This document shows positions 1 to 8,224 of a stretch of 31,180 nt of DNA, one piece after another. Position 1 is the first letter of the stretch; each line of letters opens with the position of its first letter. Under the pieces are notes generated by a model that saw nothing but the letters and a program-made list of their open reading frames with translations, made no database searches and was not told where the DNA came from. Source of the DNA: Acidithiobacillus sulfuriphilus (GTDB lineage: Bacteria > Pseudomonadota > Gammaproteobacteria > Acidithiobacillales > Acidithiobacillaceae); NCBI RefSeq assembly GCF_003721225.1, contig NZ_RIZI01000171.1, positions 1 to 31,180 of the forward strand. The letters are read 5' to 3'. Both the position numbers and the translations under genes were made by a program.

Positions 1-1
1 C

Positions 2-88
2 GGCGGCGTCCAGTACGCCGACTACCGCGCCACCGGCTACGGCGTGAACACCCAGGGGGCCTGGGTCTTCGTCACCGCCCAGTATTGA
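2..88 (+). CDS. C-terminal end of an unidentified protein, possibly an outer-membrane beta-barrel
   Basis: An open frame enters from the left edge and stops at TGA 86-88, giving 28 residues that end in GAWVFVTAQY. The last residues alternate, with aromatic or hydrophobic side chains at positions -1 (Tyr), -3, -5 and -7. This pattern is seen at the C-terminus of many outer-membrane beta-barrels. Too little is present to name a family. A porin beside a nitrate operon would make sense but is only a guess. No clear hairpin plus T-run follows the stop. Confidence 0.45.
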   Translation, partial: GGVQYADYRATGYGVNTQGAWVFVTAQY

Positions 89-131
89 GAGCCGAAGGCC
101 GGCGCTGTCGTGGTGCATGCGGCCGCAGAAG

Positions 132-148
132 CGCACCACGGCGGTGCA
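132..148 (+). promoter_or_regulatory. NtrC-like enhancer dyad
   Basis: The sequence CGCACC-ACGGC-GGTGCA matches the NtrC consensus TGCACC-N5-GGTGCA at 11 of the 12 specified positions. Its centre is near -76 relative to the start predicted from the sigma-54 box at 190-205. A weaker copy, GGCGCT-GTCGT-GGTGCA, lies at 101-117, and a GGTGCT half-site lies near 155. Paired sites at such distances are usual for NtrC-activated promoters. The match is seen directly; binding by NtrC is inferred. Confidence 0.6.
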
Positions 149-189
149 GAATGATGGTGCTCATGGAGGCAAGTGCTTGATTCCATGAA

Positions 190-205
190 TGGCACAAGTT
201 GTGCT
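190..205 (+). promoter_or_regulatory. Sigma-54 (-24/-12) promoter of the nirB operon
   Basis: TGGCAC-AAGTT-GTGCT fits the RpoN consensus TGGCACG-N4-TTGCW. The invariant GG (191-192) and GC (203-204) are exactly 10 nt apart. Deviations are A for G at position 7 and G for T at position 12. Transcription would start near 216, which places the whole terminator leader inside the transcript. The NtrC-like dyad upstream supports nitrogen control. Confidence 0.65.
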
Positions 206-215
206 TTGGATCATG

Positions 216-307
216 CAACGCCCTCTCTGGAGAGGGTTCGCAGTCTGCGACAAAGACGTCGTCGGGTGAACAGCCCGCGGCGTTTTTTTATTTTCTGGAG
301 AGACAGC
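216..307 (+). promoter_or_regulatory. ANTAR-type antitermination leader RNA of the nirB operon
   Basis: The predicted leader holds two hairpins and then a terminator. The first (221-236) has stem CCCTCT/AGAGGG; read with a hexaloop it is UCUGGA, with G at loop position 4 but U rather than A at position 1. The second (247-262) has stem GCGAC/GUCGU closing hexaloop AAAGAC, with the A1 and G4 typical of ANTAR target RNAs. Positions 252-262 are also the outer 5' arm of the terminator, so the two folds exclude each other. This is the architecture described for NasR- and NasT-controlled leaders. The NasT-like protein encoded at 8225-8803 is the likely ligand. The structure is seen; the regulation is inferred. 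Confidence 0.6.
252..289 (+). terminator. Intrinsic terminator (attenuator) in the nirB leader
   Basis: Positions 252-266 pair with 274-287 around loop UGAACAG. The stem has 14 pairs with one bulged U at 262 and three G-U pairs. The 3' arm runs into seven T (283-289). The stop lies 18 nt before the nirB ATG, so it acts inside the operon's own leader rather than at the end of the upstream gene. Confidence 0.75.
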
Positions 308-2758
308 ATGACCCTGCAACTCATTTCCCAACGCAAATCTCGTTTGGTGGTCGTGGGCAACGGCATGGCCGGGATGCGTACGGTGGAGGAATTGCTGAAG
401 ATGGCGCCGGATCTCTACGCGATCACGGTCTTTGGCGCCGAGCCCCACCCCAACTACAATCGCATCCTCCTGTCTCCGGTGCTCGCCGGGGAAATCACGG
501 TGGACGAGATCATTCTCAACGATTGTGACTGGTACGAGGCGCACGGCATCGCATTGCGGCTGGGGGAGCCGGTGCTGAAGATCGATCGCGTCCGCCGCGA
601 GGTACGCAGCGCCGATGGCAGCACGACGCCCTATGACCGCCTCCTCCTGGCGACGGGCGCCACGCCCCTCCTGCCGCCCATCACCGGCATGGATCTCGCC
701 GGGGTGCTGGCCTTTCGCAATATCGGTGACGTCGAGCAGATGCTGGTGGCGGCGCGGCATGGCGGCCACGCCGTGGTCATCGGCGGCGGCCTGCTCGGCC
801 TGGAGGCGGCCCACGGTTTGCTGGCGCGCGGCATGCAGGTCACCGTCGTCCATCGCCATGCCTGGCCCTTGAGCCAGCAGGTGGATGCGGCGGGCGGCGC
901 CTTGCTGCGCCAGGCCCTGGAAAGCCGGGGGGTGCGTTTTTTGCTGGGCGGGCAGGCGAAGGCGCTACTGGGCACGACGGCGGTGGCGGGCGTGCGCCTC
1001 GGCGACGGTAGCGAGATCGCGGCGGATCTGGTGGTCATGGCGGTGGGGATCCGTCCCAACATGGCCCTGGCCCAGGCAGCGGGGCTCCATTGCGAGCAGG
1101 GCATCGTCGTCAACGACACGCTGCAGACCTTCGATCCCCGCGTTTACGCCGTCGGCGAGTGTGTGCAGCATCGTGGCAGCACCTACGGCCTGGTAGCCCC
1201 CCTCTTCGAGCAGGCCAAGGTGGCCGCCAACCACCTCGCCGAGTACGGACAGATGCGCTATACCGGCTCCATGACCAGCACCAAGCTCAAGGTCAGCGGC
1301 ATTGACCTCTTTTCCGCCGGAGACTTCATGGGCGGTGCCGACAAGGAGGAAATCACCCTGCTGGACGGCACCCACGGGGTCTACAAAAAGGTCGTGGTGC
1401 AGGACAACCGGGTGATCGGCGGTCTGCTCTATGGCGATACCAGCATCGGCCCGTGGATCTTCCAGCTCATGCGCGACGGCACGGATATCTCGGCCTTTCG
1501 CGATCACATCCTCTTTGGCGAGACCCATCTGGGCGATGCCGGCCATGCAGGCGAGAGCCAGGCCGCGCGCCTGCCCAATACGGCGGAGATCTGCGGCTGC
1601 AACGGGGTATGCAAGGGCGCCATCGTCAAGGCCATTCGCGAACAGGGCCTCTTCACCCTGGAGGAAGTGCGCAAGCAAACCAAGGCCAGTTCCTCCTGCG
1701 GCTCCTGTACCGGGTTGGTGGAACAGCTCCTCGCCAGCACCCTCGGTGGCATCTATGATCAAACCCCGAAAAGGCGGGCCCTCTGCGCCTGCACCGAGCT
1801 CAGTCATGAGGAGCTGCGGGAAGCCATCGCGGCGCAACACCTGCTCTCCGTGCGGGATGTCTTCGCCGCCCTCGACTGGCGGCATCCGGGGGGCTGCGCC
1901 ACCTGCCGCCCCGCGGTCAATTATTACGTGCGCACCGCCTGGCCCGCCCAGGCCCTGGATGACCCCCAGGCCCGTTTCATCAATGAGCGCGCCCACGCCA
2001 ACATCCAGAAGGATGGCACCTACTCGGTGGTGCCGCGCATCTACGGCGGCATCACCAGCCCGGCGGAGCTCAAGCATATCGCCGAAGTCGCGGAACGCTA
2101 TCAGGTGCCCATGGTGAAGTTCACCGGCGGCCAGCGCCTGGACCTCCTCGGGGTGCGCAAGGAAGACCTGCCCAAGGTCTGGGCCGATCTGGGCATGCCT
2201 TCGGGACATGCCTACGGCAAGGCCTTGCGTACGGTCAAATCCTGTGTGGGCACGGAGTTCTGCCGCTTCGGCACCCAGGACAGCACCAGCCTGGCCATTG
2301 ATCTGGAACAGGCCCTGGAACGCATGTGGGCGCCGCACAAGGTCAAGCTTGCGGTGTCCGGCTGCCCGCGCAATTGCTCCGAGAGCACCATCAAGGACTT
2401 CGGCATCATCGGCGTGGATTCGGGCTGGGAGTGCTATGTGGGCGGCAACGGCGGGATGAAGGTCCGGGCGGCGGAGCTGCTGTGCAAGGTTCCCACCGGC
2501 GCGGCGGTCATCGAGATGGCCAAGGCCTTTCTGCAACTCTATCGCCAGGACGCCACCTATCTCGAACGCACCGCCCCCTGGGTGGAGCGAGTGGGACTGG
2601 ACAGCATCAAGGCGCGCATCGTCGATGACGCCGCACAGCGCCAGGCCCTGGCCGCGGAGCTGGACTTTGCCATCGCCCAGGAGCGCGATCCCTGGGCGGA
2701 TGTGGTGGCCGGACGGCTGGACATCCATGCCGCGCCGTTGCGGCGGATTGCGGGCTAA
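308..2758 (+). CDS. nirB: Assimilatory nitrite reductase [NAD(P)H], large subunit
   Basis: The 816-residue cytoplasmic flavo-siroheme protein reduces nitrite to ammonium with six electrons from NAD(P)H. Its domains in order are an FAD/NAD(P) pyridine nucleotide-disulfide oxidoreductase (dinucleotide motif GNGMAG near residue 17 and a second GGGLLG further on), two Fer2_BFD cysteine modules (first C429, C431, C464 and C467; then CAC and CATC), and the ferredoxin-like half domain plus siroheme/4Fe-4S domain with C646-x5-C652 and C686-x3-C690. Length and order fit NirB. The ATG at 308 is preferred over upstream in-frame starts because GGAGAGA (297-303) precedes it and the upstream codons overlap the leader hairpins. 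It is the first gene of the operon; nirD follows after 66 nt. Confidence 0.95.
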   Translation: MTLQLISQRKSRLVVVGNGMAGMRTVEELLKMAPDLYAITVFGAEPHPNYNRILLSPVLAGEITVDEIILNDCDWYEAHGIALRLGEPVLKIDRVRREVRSADGSTTPYDRLLLATGATPLLPPITGMDLAGVLAFRNIGDVEQMLVAARHGGHAVVIGGGLLGLEAAHGLLARGMQVTVVHRHAWPLSQQVDAAGGALLRQALESRGVRFLLGGQAKALLGTTAVAGVRLGDGSEIAADLVVMAVGIRPNMALAQAAGLHCEQGIVVNDTLQTFDPRVYAVGECVQHRGSTYGLVAPLFEQAKVAANHLAEYGQMRYTGSMTSTKLKVSGIDLFSAGDFMGGADKEEITLLDGTHGVYKKVVVQDNRVIGGLLYGDTSIGPWIFQLMRDGTDISAFRDHILFGETHLGDAGHAGESQAARLPNTAEICGCNGVCKGAIVKAIREQGLFTLEEVRKQTKASSSCGSCTGLVEQLLASTLGGIYDQTPKRRALCACTELSHEELREAIAAQHLLSVRDVFAALDWRHPGGCATCRPAVNYYVRTAWPAQALDDPQARFINERAHANIQKDGTYSVVPRIYGGITSPAELKHIAEVAERYQVPMVKFTGGQRLDLLGVRKEDLPKVWADLGMPSGHAYGKALRTVKSCVGTEFCRFGTQDSTSLAIDLEQALERMWAPHKVKLAVSGCPRNCSESTIKDFGIIGVDSGWECYVGGNGGMKVRAAELLCKVPTGAAVIEMAKAFLQLYRQDATYLERTAPWVERVGLDSIKARIVDDAAQRQALAAELDFAIAQERDPWADVVAGRLDIHAAPLRRIAG

Positions 2759-2824
2759 CGGAATGAACCCGGATGCCGCCAACGACCGTTTTTGGGATGA
2801 ACGGACAGCAACAGTAAAGGACGC

Positions 2825-3145
2825 ATGACGATGGCACAGTGGATGGAAGTAGGCAGTTTGATGGAGATTCCCCAGTTGGGCGGGCGTTACGTGGACACCC
2901 CCCGAGGGCAGATCGCCCTGTTGCGGAACGAGGCGGATGAAGTCTTCGCCGTGGAAAACCGTTGCCCCCATCGCGGCGGGCCCCTTGCCGAAGGCTTCGT
3001 GTCCGGGCGGCTGGTCTTTTGCCCGCTGCACAACTGGCAGATCGACCTCGACAAGGGCGAGGCCCTGCCGCCCGATGTGGGTTGCGTCAAGACCTACCCG
3101 GTGCGTGTGGAGGAGGGGCAGGTCTACCTTGCTCTGACGGAATGA
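2825..3145 (+). CDS. nirD: Nitrite reductase small subunit, Rieske type
   Basis: The 106-residue cytoplasmic partner of NirB is a single Rieske-fold domain. The full [2Fe-2S] ligand set is visible as C47-P-H49 and C66-P-L-H69. Some NirD proteins, such as that of E. coli, have lost these ligands, so this one probably carries a real cluster. AAAGGA (2816-2821) sits 3 nt before the ATG at 2825; an internal ATG at 2831 could also serve. It lies between nirB and nasA in the same orientation. A free-standing Rieske ferredoxin is the alternative, but position and length favour NirD. Confidence 0.9.
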   Translation: MTMAQWMEVGSLMEIPQLGGRYVDTPRGQIALLRNEADEVFAVENRCPHRGGPLAEGFVSGRLVFCPLHNWQIDLDKGEALPPDVGCVKTYPVRVEEGQVYLALTE

Positions 3146-3185
3146 AGCGGGTGAACGGGCAAGGCCGCGGCAGAGGAGAGCGGGC

Positions 3186-5978
3186 ATGGGCGGAGACATG
3201 AACACGGACATCCAGGCAGGGGCCGGTACGGTGGCGGTGCGGGAAACCCGTTCGGTCTGCCCCTATTGCGGCACCGGCTGCGGCGTGTTGATCCAGCACG
3301 ATGGGCAGCGGATGCTCGGTGTGCGCGGCGACCCCGATCATCCCGCCAACTTCGGCCGCCTGTGTACCAAGGGCCGTACCCTGCACCAGACCGTGCATGG
3401 GGCAGACCGCGCTGTCCAGCCGCTGTGGCGGGACCGGGACAGCGGCAGCCCCCTGCCATGGAGCGAGGCCCTCCACCGCGCTGCCGAGGGTTTTGCCGGA
3501 ATCATCCGCGCCCACGGCCCGCAGGCGGTGGCCTTTTATGTCTCCGGCCAATTGACTACCGAGGACTATTACGTTGCCAACAAGCTGGCCAAAGGCTTCA
3601 TCGGCACCAATCATATCGATACCAATTCGCGCCTGTGCATGGCCTCGGCGGTGGCCGGCTACAAATCGAGCCTGGGCATGGACAGCGTCCCCTGCGCCTA
3701 TGAGGATATCGACCTCGCCGACTGTATCTTCCTCATCGGCAGCAATACCGCCTATGCCCATCCCATCGTCTTCCGCCGCATCGAGGATGCGAAGGCCGGC
3801 AACCCCAATCTGCGCATCATCGTCGCCGACCCCCGGCGCACCCCCACGACCAGCATTGCCGACCTCTACCTGCCCCTCAAGCCCGGCACCGACGTGGCCC
3901 TTCTGCATGGCATCCTGCACATCCTCATCTGGGAAGGCTGGATCGACCGCGCCTTCATCGACACCCACACCGAAGGCTGGGAGGCGCTCAAGGCCCTGGT
4001 CCAGGACTACAACCCCCAGACCGTCGCCGAAACCTGCGCCATTGCCGTAGCCGACCTGCGCCGCGCGGCAGAGATCTTCGGCACCGCCCGGGCCGCCCTG
4101 TCCCTCTGGTGTCAGGGGCTCAACCAGTCCGCCCATGGTACCGACAAGAATACGGCCCTGATCAACCTGCACCTCGCCACCGGCCAGATCGGCAAGCCCG
4201 GTGCCGGGCCCTTCAGCCTTACCGGCCAGCCCAACGCCATGGGCGGCCGCGAGGTGGGCGGCATGCCTGCCCTCCTGCCCGGACACCGCGATGTGCTCAA
4301 CCCTGCCCATCGGGAGGAAATCGCCCGGTTCTGGGGGGTCGAAGGCATCTGCCCCGAGCCCGGCCTCACCGCCGTACCGCTCTTCCAGGCCATGGAGCGC
4401 GGCGAGATCAAGGCGGTGTGGATCGTCTGCACCAATCCGGTGCTCTCCATGCCGGACCAGGCGCAGGTCATCCGTGCGCTGGCCCGGGCCGAGCTGGTCA
4501 TCCTCCAGGACGCCTATCTGGAGACTGAAACGGGGGCCTACGCCGACCTGCTCCTGCCGGCGGCGAGCTGGGGAGAGCGCGAGGCCCTCGTCACCAACTC
4601 GGAACGCCGTATCAGCCATCTCGGCCAGGCCATCCCCGCCCCCGGAGCGGCCCTGCCCGACTGGGAAATCTTCCGCGATTTCGCCTATGCGCTGGGGGCG
4701 GCCCTGGATGAATCCGGGCAGCCGGCGCCGGCAATCATGGATGGTTCCTGGACCGCCCGCGCCCAGCGCCTCTTCGCCTTCTCCACGGCCGAAAGCGTCT
4801 TCAACGAATACCGCGAGACCACCCGGGGCCGGGATCTCGACATCACCGGCCTGTCCTTCGCCCGCCTCGACCGCGACGGTCCGCAGCAATGGCCCTTCCC
4901 GGAAGGCGCGGAGAAAGGCCGCGCGCGTCTCTACGGCGACGGCATCTTCCCCACCCCCAGCGGTCGCGCCCGTTTTCGCGCCCCTGCCTATGCCCCGGTG
5001 GCGGAGGACATCGACGCCCGTTATCCCCTGCGCCTCATCACCGGCCGCCTGCGCGACCAGTGGCACAGCATGTCACGCACCGGCAAGGTCACCGCGCTCT
5101 TCCAGCACAGTGAAGAGCCGCTGCTGGAAATTCATCCGCGCGATGCGCAACGGTTGGGACTGAAGGACGGCCAGTTGTGCCGGGTAAGCAGCCGCCGGGG
5201 CAAGGTGGTGGTCAGGGCGCAGGTCCTGGCCACCGCCCCCCCCGGCGTGCTCTTTTTGCCCATGCACTTCGGCACCCGCTTCGCTCCCGCCGGGGAATGC
5301 AACCGCCTGACCCTGCCCGCCATCGATCCGGTTTCCGGAGAGCCGGAATTCAAGCATACCGCCGTGCGGGTGGAGCCCCTGGCCTTTGCCTGGACCGGCG
5401 CCATCCTCGCCCTTCTTGATGACGAAGCGCAGTTCCTTGCCGCCCGCGCCGTGGCCCAGGGCTTTCCCTATGCCAGCCTCGCACGCATCGGGGGTGCTAC
5501 GCAAAATGGCTTTTTACTGCGCCTCGCCGCCGAAGAAGCACCCCCCGCCTGGGCGGTCCGGGAGTGGGATAGGGCACTGGGGATCGGCGGCGCTGATGCC
5601 CTGGATTACCAGGATCTGCGCCGGGGGGTAAGCAAGCGCATCTGCGTCCGCGCGGGCCGCCTCATTGCCGCCCGCCTCTTCGGCGAAACCGAAACCCTCG
5701 ACTGGCTGCGGGAACTGCTGCTCGCGGGGACCGATATCCAGCCCTACCGTCACGCCCTCTTCGCGCCCACGGTGCCGCAGCAACTCGGTGCCCAGGCCCC
5801 GTCGCATACGGTGTGCACCTGCCGGGGCGTGCGCGAAACGGTGATCTGCGCCGCCATCGCCCAAGGGGCGAAGAGCGTGGAGGCGGTGGCTCAGGCTTGC
5901 GGCGCGGGCAGCGAATGCGGCTCCTGTCGTCCCGAGATCAACGCATTGCTGCGCGCCCCGGTGCAGGAGGCCTCATGA
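3186..5978 (+). CDS. nasA: Assimilatory nitrate reductase, catalytic subunit
   Basis: The 930-residue molybdenum bis-MGD enzyme reduces nitrate to nitrite. The N-terminal 4Fe-4S site is C25-x2-C28-x3-C32 with C60 (motif CPYCGTGCG, then GRLCTKG). The likely Mo-ligand cysteine is C151 in NSRLCMAS. The molybdopterin oxidoreductase and MGD-binding domains follow, ending near residue 740. A C-terminal Fer2_BFD-like module holds C877, C879, C911 and C914, as in many NasA proteins, and probably accepts electrons. No Tat signal is seen, so the enzyme is cytoplasmic. The ATG at 3186 has GGAGAG upstream; a second in-frame ATG lies at 3198. The stop overlaps the next start (ATGA). No separate NasB-type reductase subunit is present. 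Confidence 0.93.
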   Translation: MGGDMNTDIQAGAGTVAVRETRSVCPYCGTGCGVLIQHDGQRMLGVRGDPDHPANFGRLCTKGRTLHQTVHGADRAVQPLWRDRDSGSPLPWSEALHRAAEGFAGIIRAHGPQAVAFYVSGQLTTEDYYVANKLAKGFIGTNHIDTNSRLCMASAVAGYKSSLGMDSVPCAYEDIDLADCIFLIGSNTAYAHPIVFRRIEDAKAGNPNLRIIVADPRRTPTTSIADLYLPLKPGTDVALLHGILHILIWEGWIDRAFIDTHTEGWEALKALVQDYNPQTVAETCAIAVADLRRAAEIFGTARAALSLWCQGLNQSAHGTDKNTALINLHLATGQIGKPGAGPFSLTGQPNAMGGREVGGMPALLPGHRDVLNPAHREEIARFWGVEGICPEPGLTAVPLFQAMERGEIKAVWIVCTNPVLSMPDQAQVIRALARAELVILQDAYLETETGAYADLLLPAASWGEREALVTNSERRISHLGQAIPAPGAALPDWEIFRDFAYALGAALDESGQPAPAIMDGSWTARAQRLFAFSTAESVFNEYRETTRGRDLDITGLSFARLDRDGPQQWPFPEGAEKGRARLYGDGIFPTPSGRARFRAPAYAPVAEDIDARYPLRLITGRLRDQWHSMSRTGKVTALFQHSEEPLLEIHPRDAQRLGLKDGQLCRVSSRRGKVVVRAQVLATAPPGVLFLPMHFGTRFAPAGECNRLTLPAIDPVSGEPEFKHTAVRVEPLAFAWTGAILALLDDEAQFLAARAVAQGFPYASLARIGGATQNGFLLRLAAEEAPPAWAVREWDRALGIGGADALDYQDLRRGVSKRICVRAGRLIAARLFGETETLDWLRELLLAGTDIQPYRHALFAPTVPQQLGAQAPSHTVCTCRGVRETVICAAIAQGAKSVEAVAQACGAGSECGSCRPEINALLRAPVQEAS

Positions 5979-7045
5979 GAACGCTGCCGCAACTCATCGG
6001 TGACGTGGCGCGCGGCAAGGAGCATGCCCGCGATCTCCCCGAGGATGAGGCCCAGGCCCTCTTTGGGGCCTGGCTTGCCGATGACCTCGACGCCTATAGC
6101 CAGGGCGCCTTGTGGACCGCCTATCGCATCAAGGGCGAATCCATGGAGGAATTGCTGGGCTTCGTGAGCGCCAGCGAGCACGCCATGCACCGCGTCAACG
6201 GCCCCGCAGGGCCCCTGCCCATCATCCTGCCCAGCTACAACGGCGCCCGCCGCGAGGCCAATCTGCTCCCCCTCCTGGCCCTGGTTCTGGCCCGCGCCGG
6301 GGTGCCCGTCCTGCTGCATGGGAGCCATGGCGGCGCAGCCGAGGATGCCGACCTGGCCCTCACCGACCACAGTCCGGCCAAGCGCGTCAGCAGTGCCGCC
6401 CTCCTCACCGCCCTCGGTCTGCCGGCGGCCGGCAGTCCCCAGGCCATCCATGACGATCTGCGCCAGCGGAACCTCGCCCACGCCCCCATCGATGTCCTCA
6501 GCCCCGGCCTGGCGCGCATCCTCGCCCTGCGCCGGCGGCTCGGCGTGCGCTCCAGCGTCCATACCGTGGTCAAGCTCATCAACCCCTTTGGCGGCCCCGC
6601 CATGCACTGCGCCGCCGTCACCCATCCGCCCTACCTGGAACGCCTCAAGGCATTCTTTGGCCGGACGCGGAGACGCGCCCTCTGCCTGCGCGGCACCGAG
6701 GGCGAGCCCTTCGCCCACCCCAAGCGCCGCCCCGCCCTCCTGGGCTGTGAGGATGGTGTCTGCACGACGCTGATGGAAAAAGACGGGCAGCCGCTACTCC
6801 GCCTGCCCGATCTGCCGGCCGATGGCGGCGTCACTGCCACCTGCCGCTTCATCGAAGAAGTCCTCAATGGCACCCTTGCCCTGCCCGATCCGCTCTTTGA
6901 TCAAGCGGCCTGCCTGCTCGTGCTGAGCGGACGCAGCCCCGATCTGGACGCCGCCGGAGCCGTGCTCGCAGCCATCCTGCCCGCGCAACGCCCGCACGCA
7001 TCATCCCGCAAGTCATTACCACCGTCCCCAGGAGCCCTCCCATGA
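5975..7045 (+). CDS. ybiB: YbiB/TrpD2-family protein (anthranilate phosphoribosyltransferase-like)
   Basis: The 356-residue protein has the TrpD2 layout: an N-terminal helical bundle (IGDVARGKEHARDLPEDEA), then a glycosyltransferase family 3 core with IPSYNGARREANLLPLLA, HGSHGG, a LGVRSSVHT segment and LRGTEGEPFA near residue 235. It resembles E. coli YbiB closely in motif order. Relatives have the phosphoribosyltransferase fold but lack tryptophan-synthesis function and are reported to bind nucleic acid. The gene overlaps nasA and cobA by ATGA at both ends, so translation is probably coupled. GGAGG lies 5' of the start. Its role in nitrate assimilation is unknown; its position inside the operon is the main clue. 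Confidence 0.8.
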   Translation: MRTLPQLIGDVARGKEHARDLPEDEAQALFGAWLADDLDAYSQGALWTAYRIKGESMEELLGFVSASEHAMHRVNGPAGPLPIILPSYNGARREANLLPLLALVLARAGVPVLLHGSHGGAAEDADLALTDHSPAKRVSSAALLTALGLPAAGSPQAIHDDLRQRNLAHAPIDVLSPGLARILALRRRLGVRSSVHTVVKLINPFGGPAMHCAAVTHPPYLERLKAFFGRTRRRALCLRGTEGEPFAHPKRRPALLGCEDGVCTTLMEKDGQPLLRLPDLPADGGVTATCRFIEEVLNGTLALPDPLFDQAACLLVLSGRSPDLDAAGAVLAAILPAQRPHASSRKSLPPSPGALP

Positions 7046-7818
7046 ACTGCCCGTCCAAGGTGTATCTCATCGGCGCCGGACCCGGCGACCCCGAACTCCT
7101 GACCCTCAAGGCCGCGCGTCTGCTCCAGACCGCCGACATCCTCTTTCACGACGCCCTGGCCAATCCGCGCATCCTCGATCTGGCGCGCCCCGACGCGCAA
7201 CGGGTCGATGTCGGCAAGCGCGGCGGTCGCATCTCCACCCCCCAGCTCAGCATCCAGGCGCAGATGATCCACGCCGCCCAACGGGGTCTCCAGGTCGTGC
7301 GGCTGAAAGGCGGCGATCCCTTCATCTTCGGCCGGGGCGGAGAGGAGTGCATGGCCCTCAGGGCCGCCGGCATCGCCTATGAAATCGTCCCCGGCATCAC
7401 CAGCGGCATGGCCGCCGCCGCCTACGCCGGCGTACCGTTGACCTATCGCGCCGTCAGCCAGTCGGTATTGTTGGTGACCGGCCACGAAGCGCCGGGAGCC
7501 GCGCCCGTGGATTGGCGGCGCATGGCGGGCGTCGCCGACACCCTGGTCATCTATATGGGCGTGGAGCGGGTGGAGAAAATCCGCGACGGCCTCCTGGCCG
7601 GCGGCCTCTCCCCAAGCACGCCGGCCCTGGCCGTGGAATGGGCCACCCTCCAGCAGCACGAGGTCCACAGCACCCTCGCCGACCTCCCCGCGCAGATCGC
7701 CCGCAACGGGCTGAAGAGCCCCGCCATCCTCGTCATCGGCGCCGTCGTCGAGATGTCCGCCTGCCTCTCCTGGCGGCCTAGCGGTTCCGGCGCATTGCCA
7801 CAGGCCGCCTGTTTATGA
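7042..7818 (+). CDS. cobA: Uroporphyrinogen-III C-methyltransferase (SUMT)
   Basis: The 258-residue SAM-dependent enzyme methylates uroporphyrinogen III at C2 and C7 to give precorrin-2, the branch point to siroheme. The N-terminal signature GAGPGDPELLTLKA, the VGKRGG stretch, RLKGGDPFIFGRGGEE and VPGITSG are all present and typical of SUMT. The length matches the single-domain enzyme; the CysG oxidase/chelatase half is absent. The start overlaps the ybiB stop (ATGA). With cbiX next, the operon carries part of the supply of the NirB cofactor. A precorrin-2 dehydrogenase is not seen in the window. Confidence 0.93.
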   Translation: MNCPSKVYLIGAGPGDPELLTLKAARLLQTADILFHDALANPRILDLARPDAQRVDVGKRGGRISTPQLSIQAQMIHAAQRGLQVVRLKGGDPFIFGRGGEECMALRAAGIAYEIVPGITSGMAAAAYAGVPLTYRAVSQSVLLVTGHEAPGAAPVDWRRMAGVADTLVIYMGVERVEKIRDGLLAGGLSPSTPALAVEWATLQQHEVHSTLADLPAQIARNGLKSPAILVIGAVVEMSACLSWRPSGSGALPQAACL

Positions 7819-7855
7819 GAGAAGGGTCTTATCCCGATCCGGATGGAAAGCGCCC

Positions 7856-8212
7856 ATGACCCAAGCCCATATCCTCCTCGCCCACGGGTCCCGCAATGCC
7901 GACTGGCGGCGGCCCTTCGAAGGCATCGCCGCCCGTTTTGGCGAGCGCCATCCCGAGCGCCGCGTCTTCCTCTGCTACCTGGAGATGTGGGCGCCGGACC
8001 TGCCGCAGACCATTGCCCGTGCCTATGCCGAAGGGGTCCGCCAGTTCCGCATATCGCCGCTGTTCTGGAGCAGCGGCCGCCATCTCCAGGAAGACCTGCC
8101 CCTCCTCCTTGGCGAACTGGAACAACGTTTCCCCGCGATCCGGATCAGCGTGGACGAACCCCTCGGCGAGCGTGAGCCCGTGCTTGCCGCCGTGCTCGAC
8201 GTACTGGCCTAA
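7856..8212 (+). CDS. cbiX: CbiX-type sirohydrochlorin chelatase
   Basis: The 118-residue single-domain protein has the short CbiX form. The LLAHGSR motif places one likely metal-binding histidine at H10, and H76 in SSGRHLQEDLP fits the second. The family inserts cobalt, iron or nickel into sirohydrochlorin. Here the neighbourhood (cobA, nirB) argues for Fe insertion giving siroheme (the SirB role). The ATG at 7856 follows GGAAAG at about 5 nt. It lies 37 nt after cobA and 12 nt before the regulator gene, so it belongs to the same operon. Confidence 0.85.
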   Translation: MTQAHILLAHGSRNADWRRPFEGIAARFGERHPERRVFLCYLEMWAPDLPQTIARAYAEGVRQFRISPLFWSSGRHLQEDLPLLLGELEQRFPAIRISVDEPLGEREPVLAAVLDVLA

Positions 8213-8224
8213 GCCCCGAGCTCC

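Noticed and set aside
965..3211. A 748-codon open frame on the minus strand across nirB and nirD
   Set aside because: It mirrors two strongly supported genes, has no family motifs and is a common by-product of high GC content.
3087..5066. A 659-codon minus-strand open frame opposite nasA
   Set aside because: The protein is low-complexity and motif-free, while the plus strand encodes clear nitrate reductase motifs.
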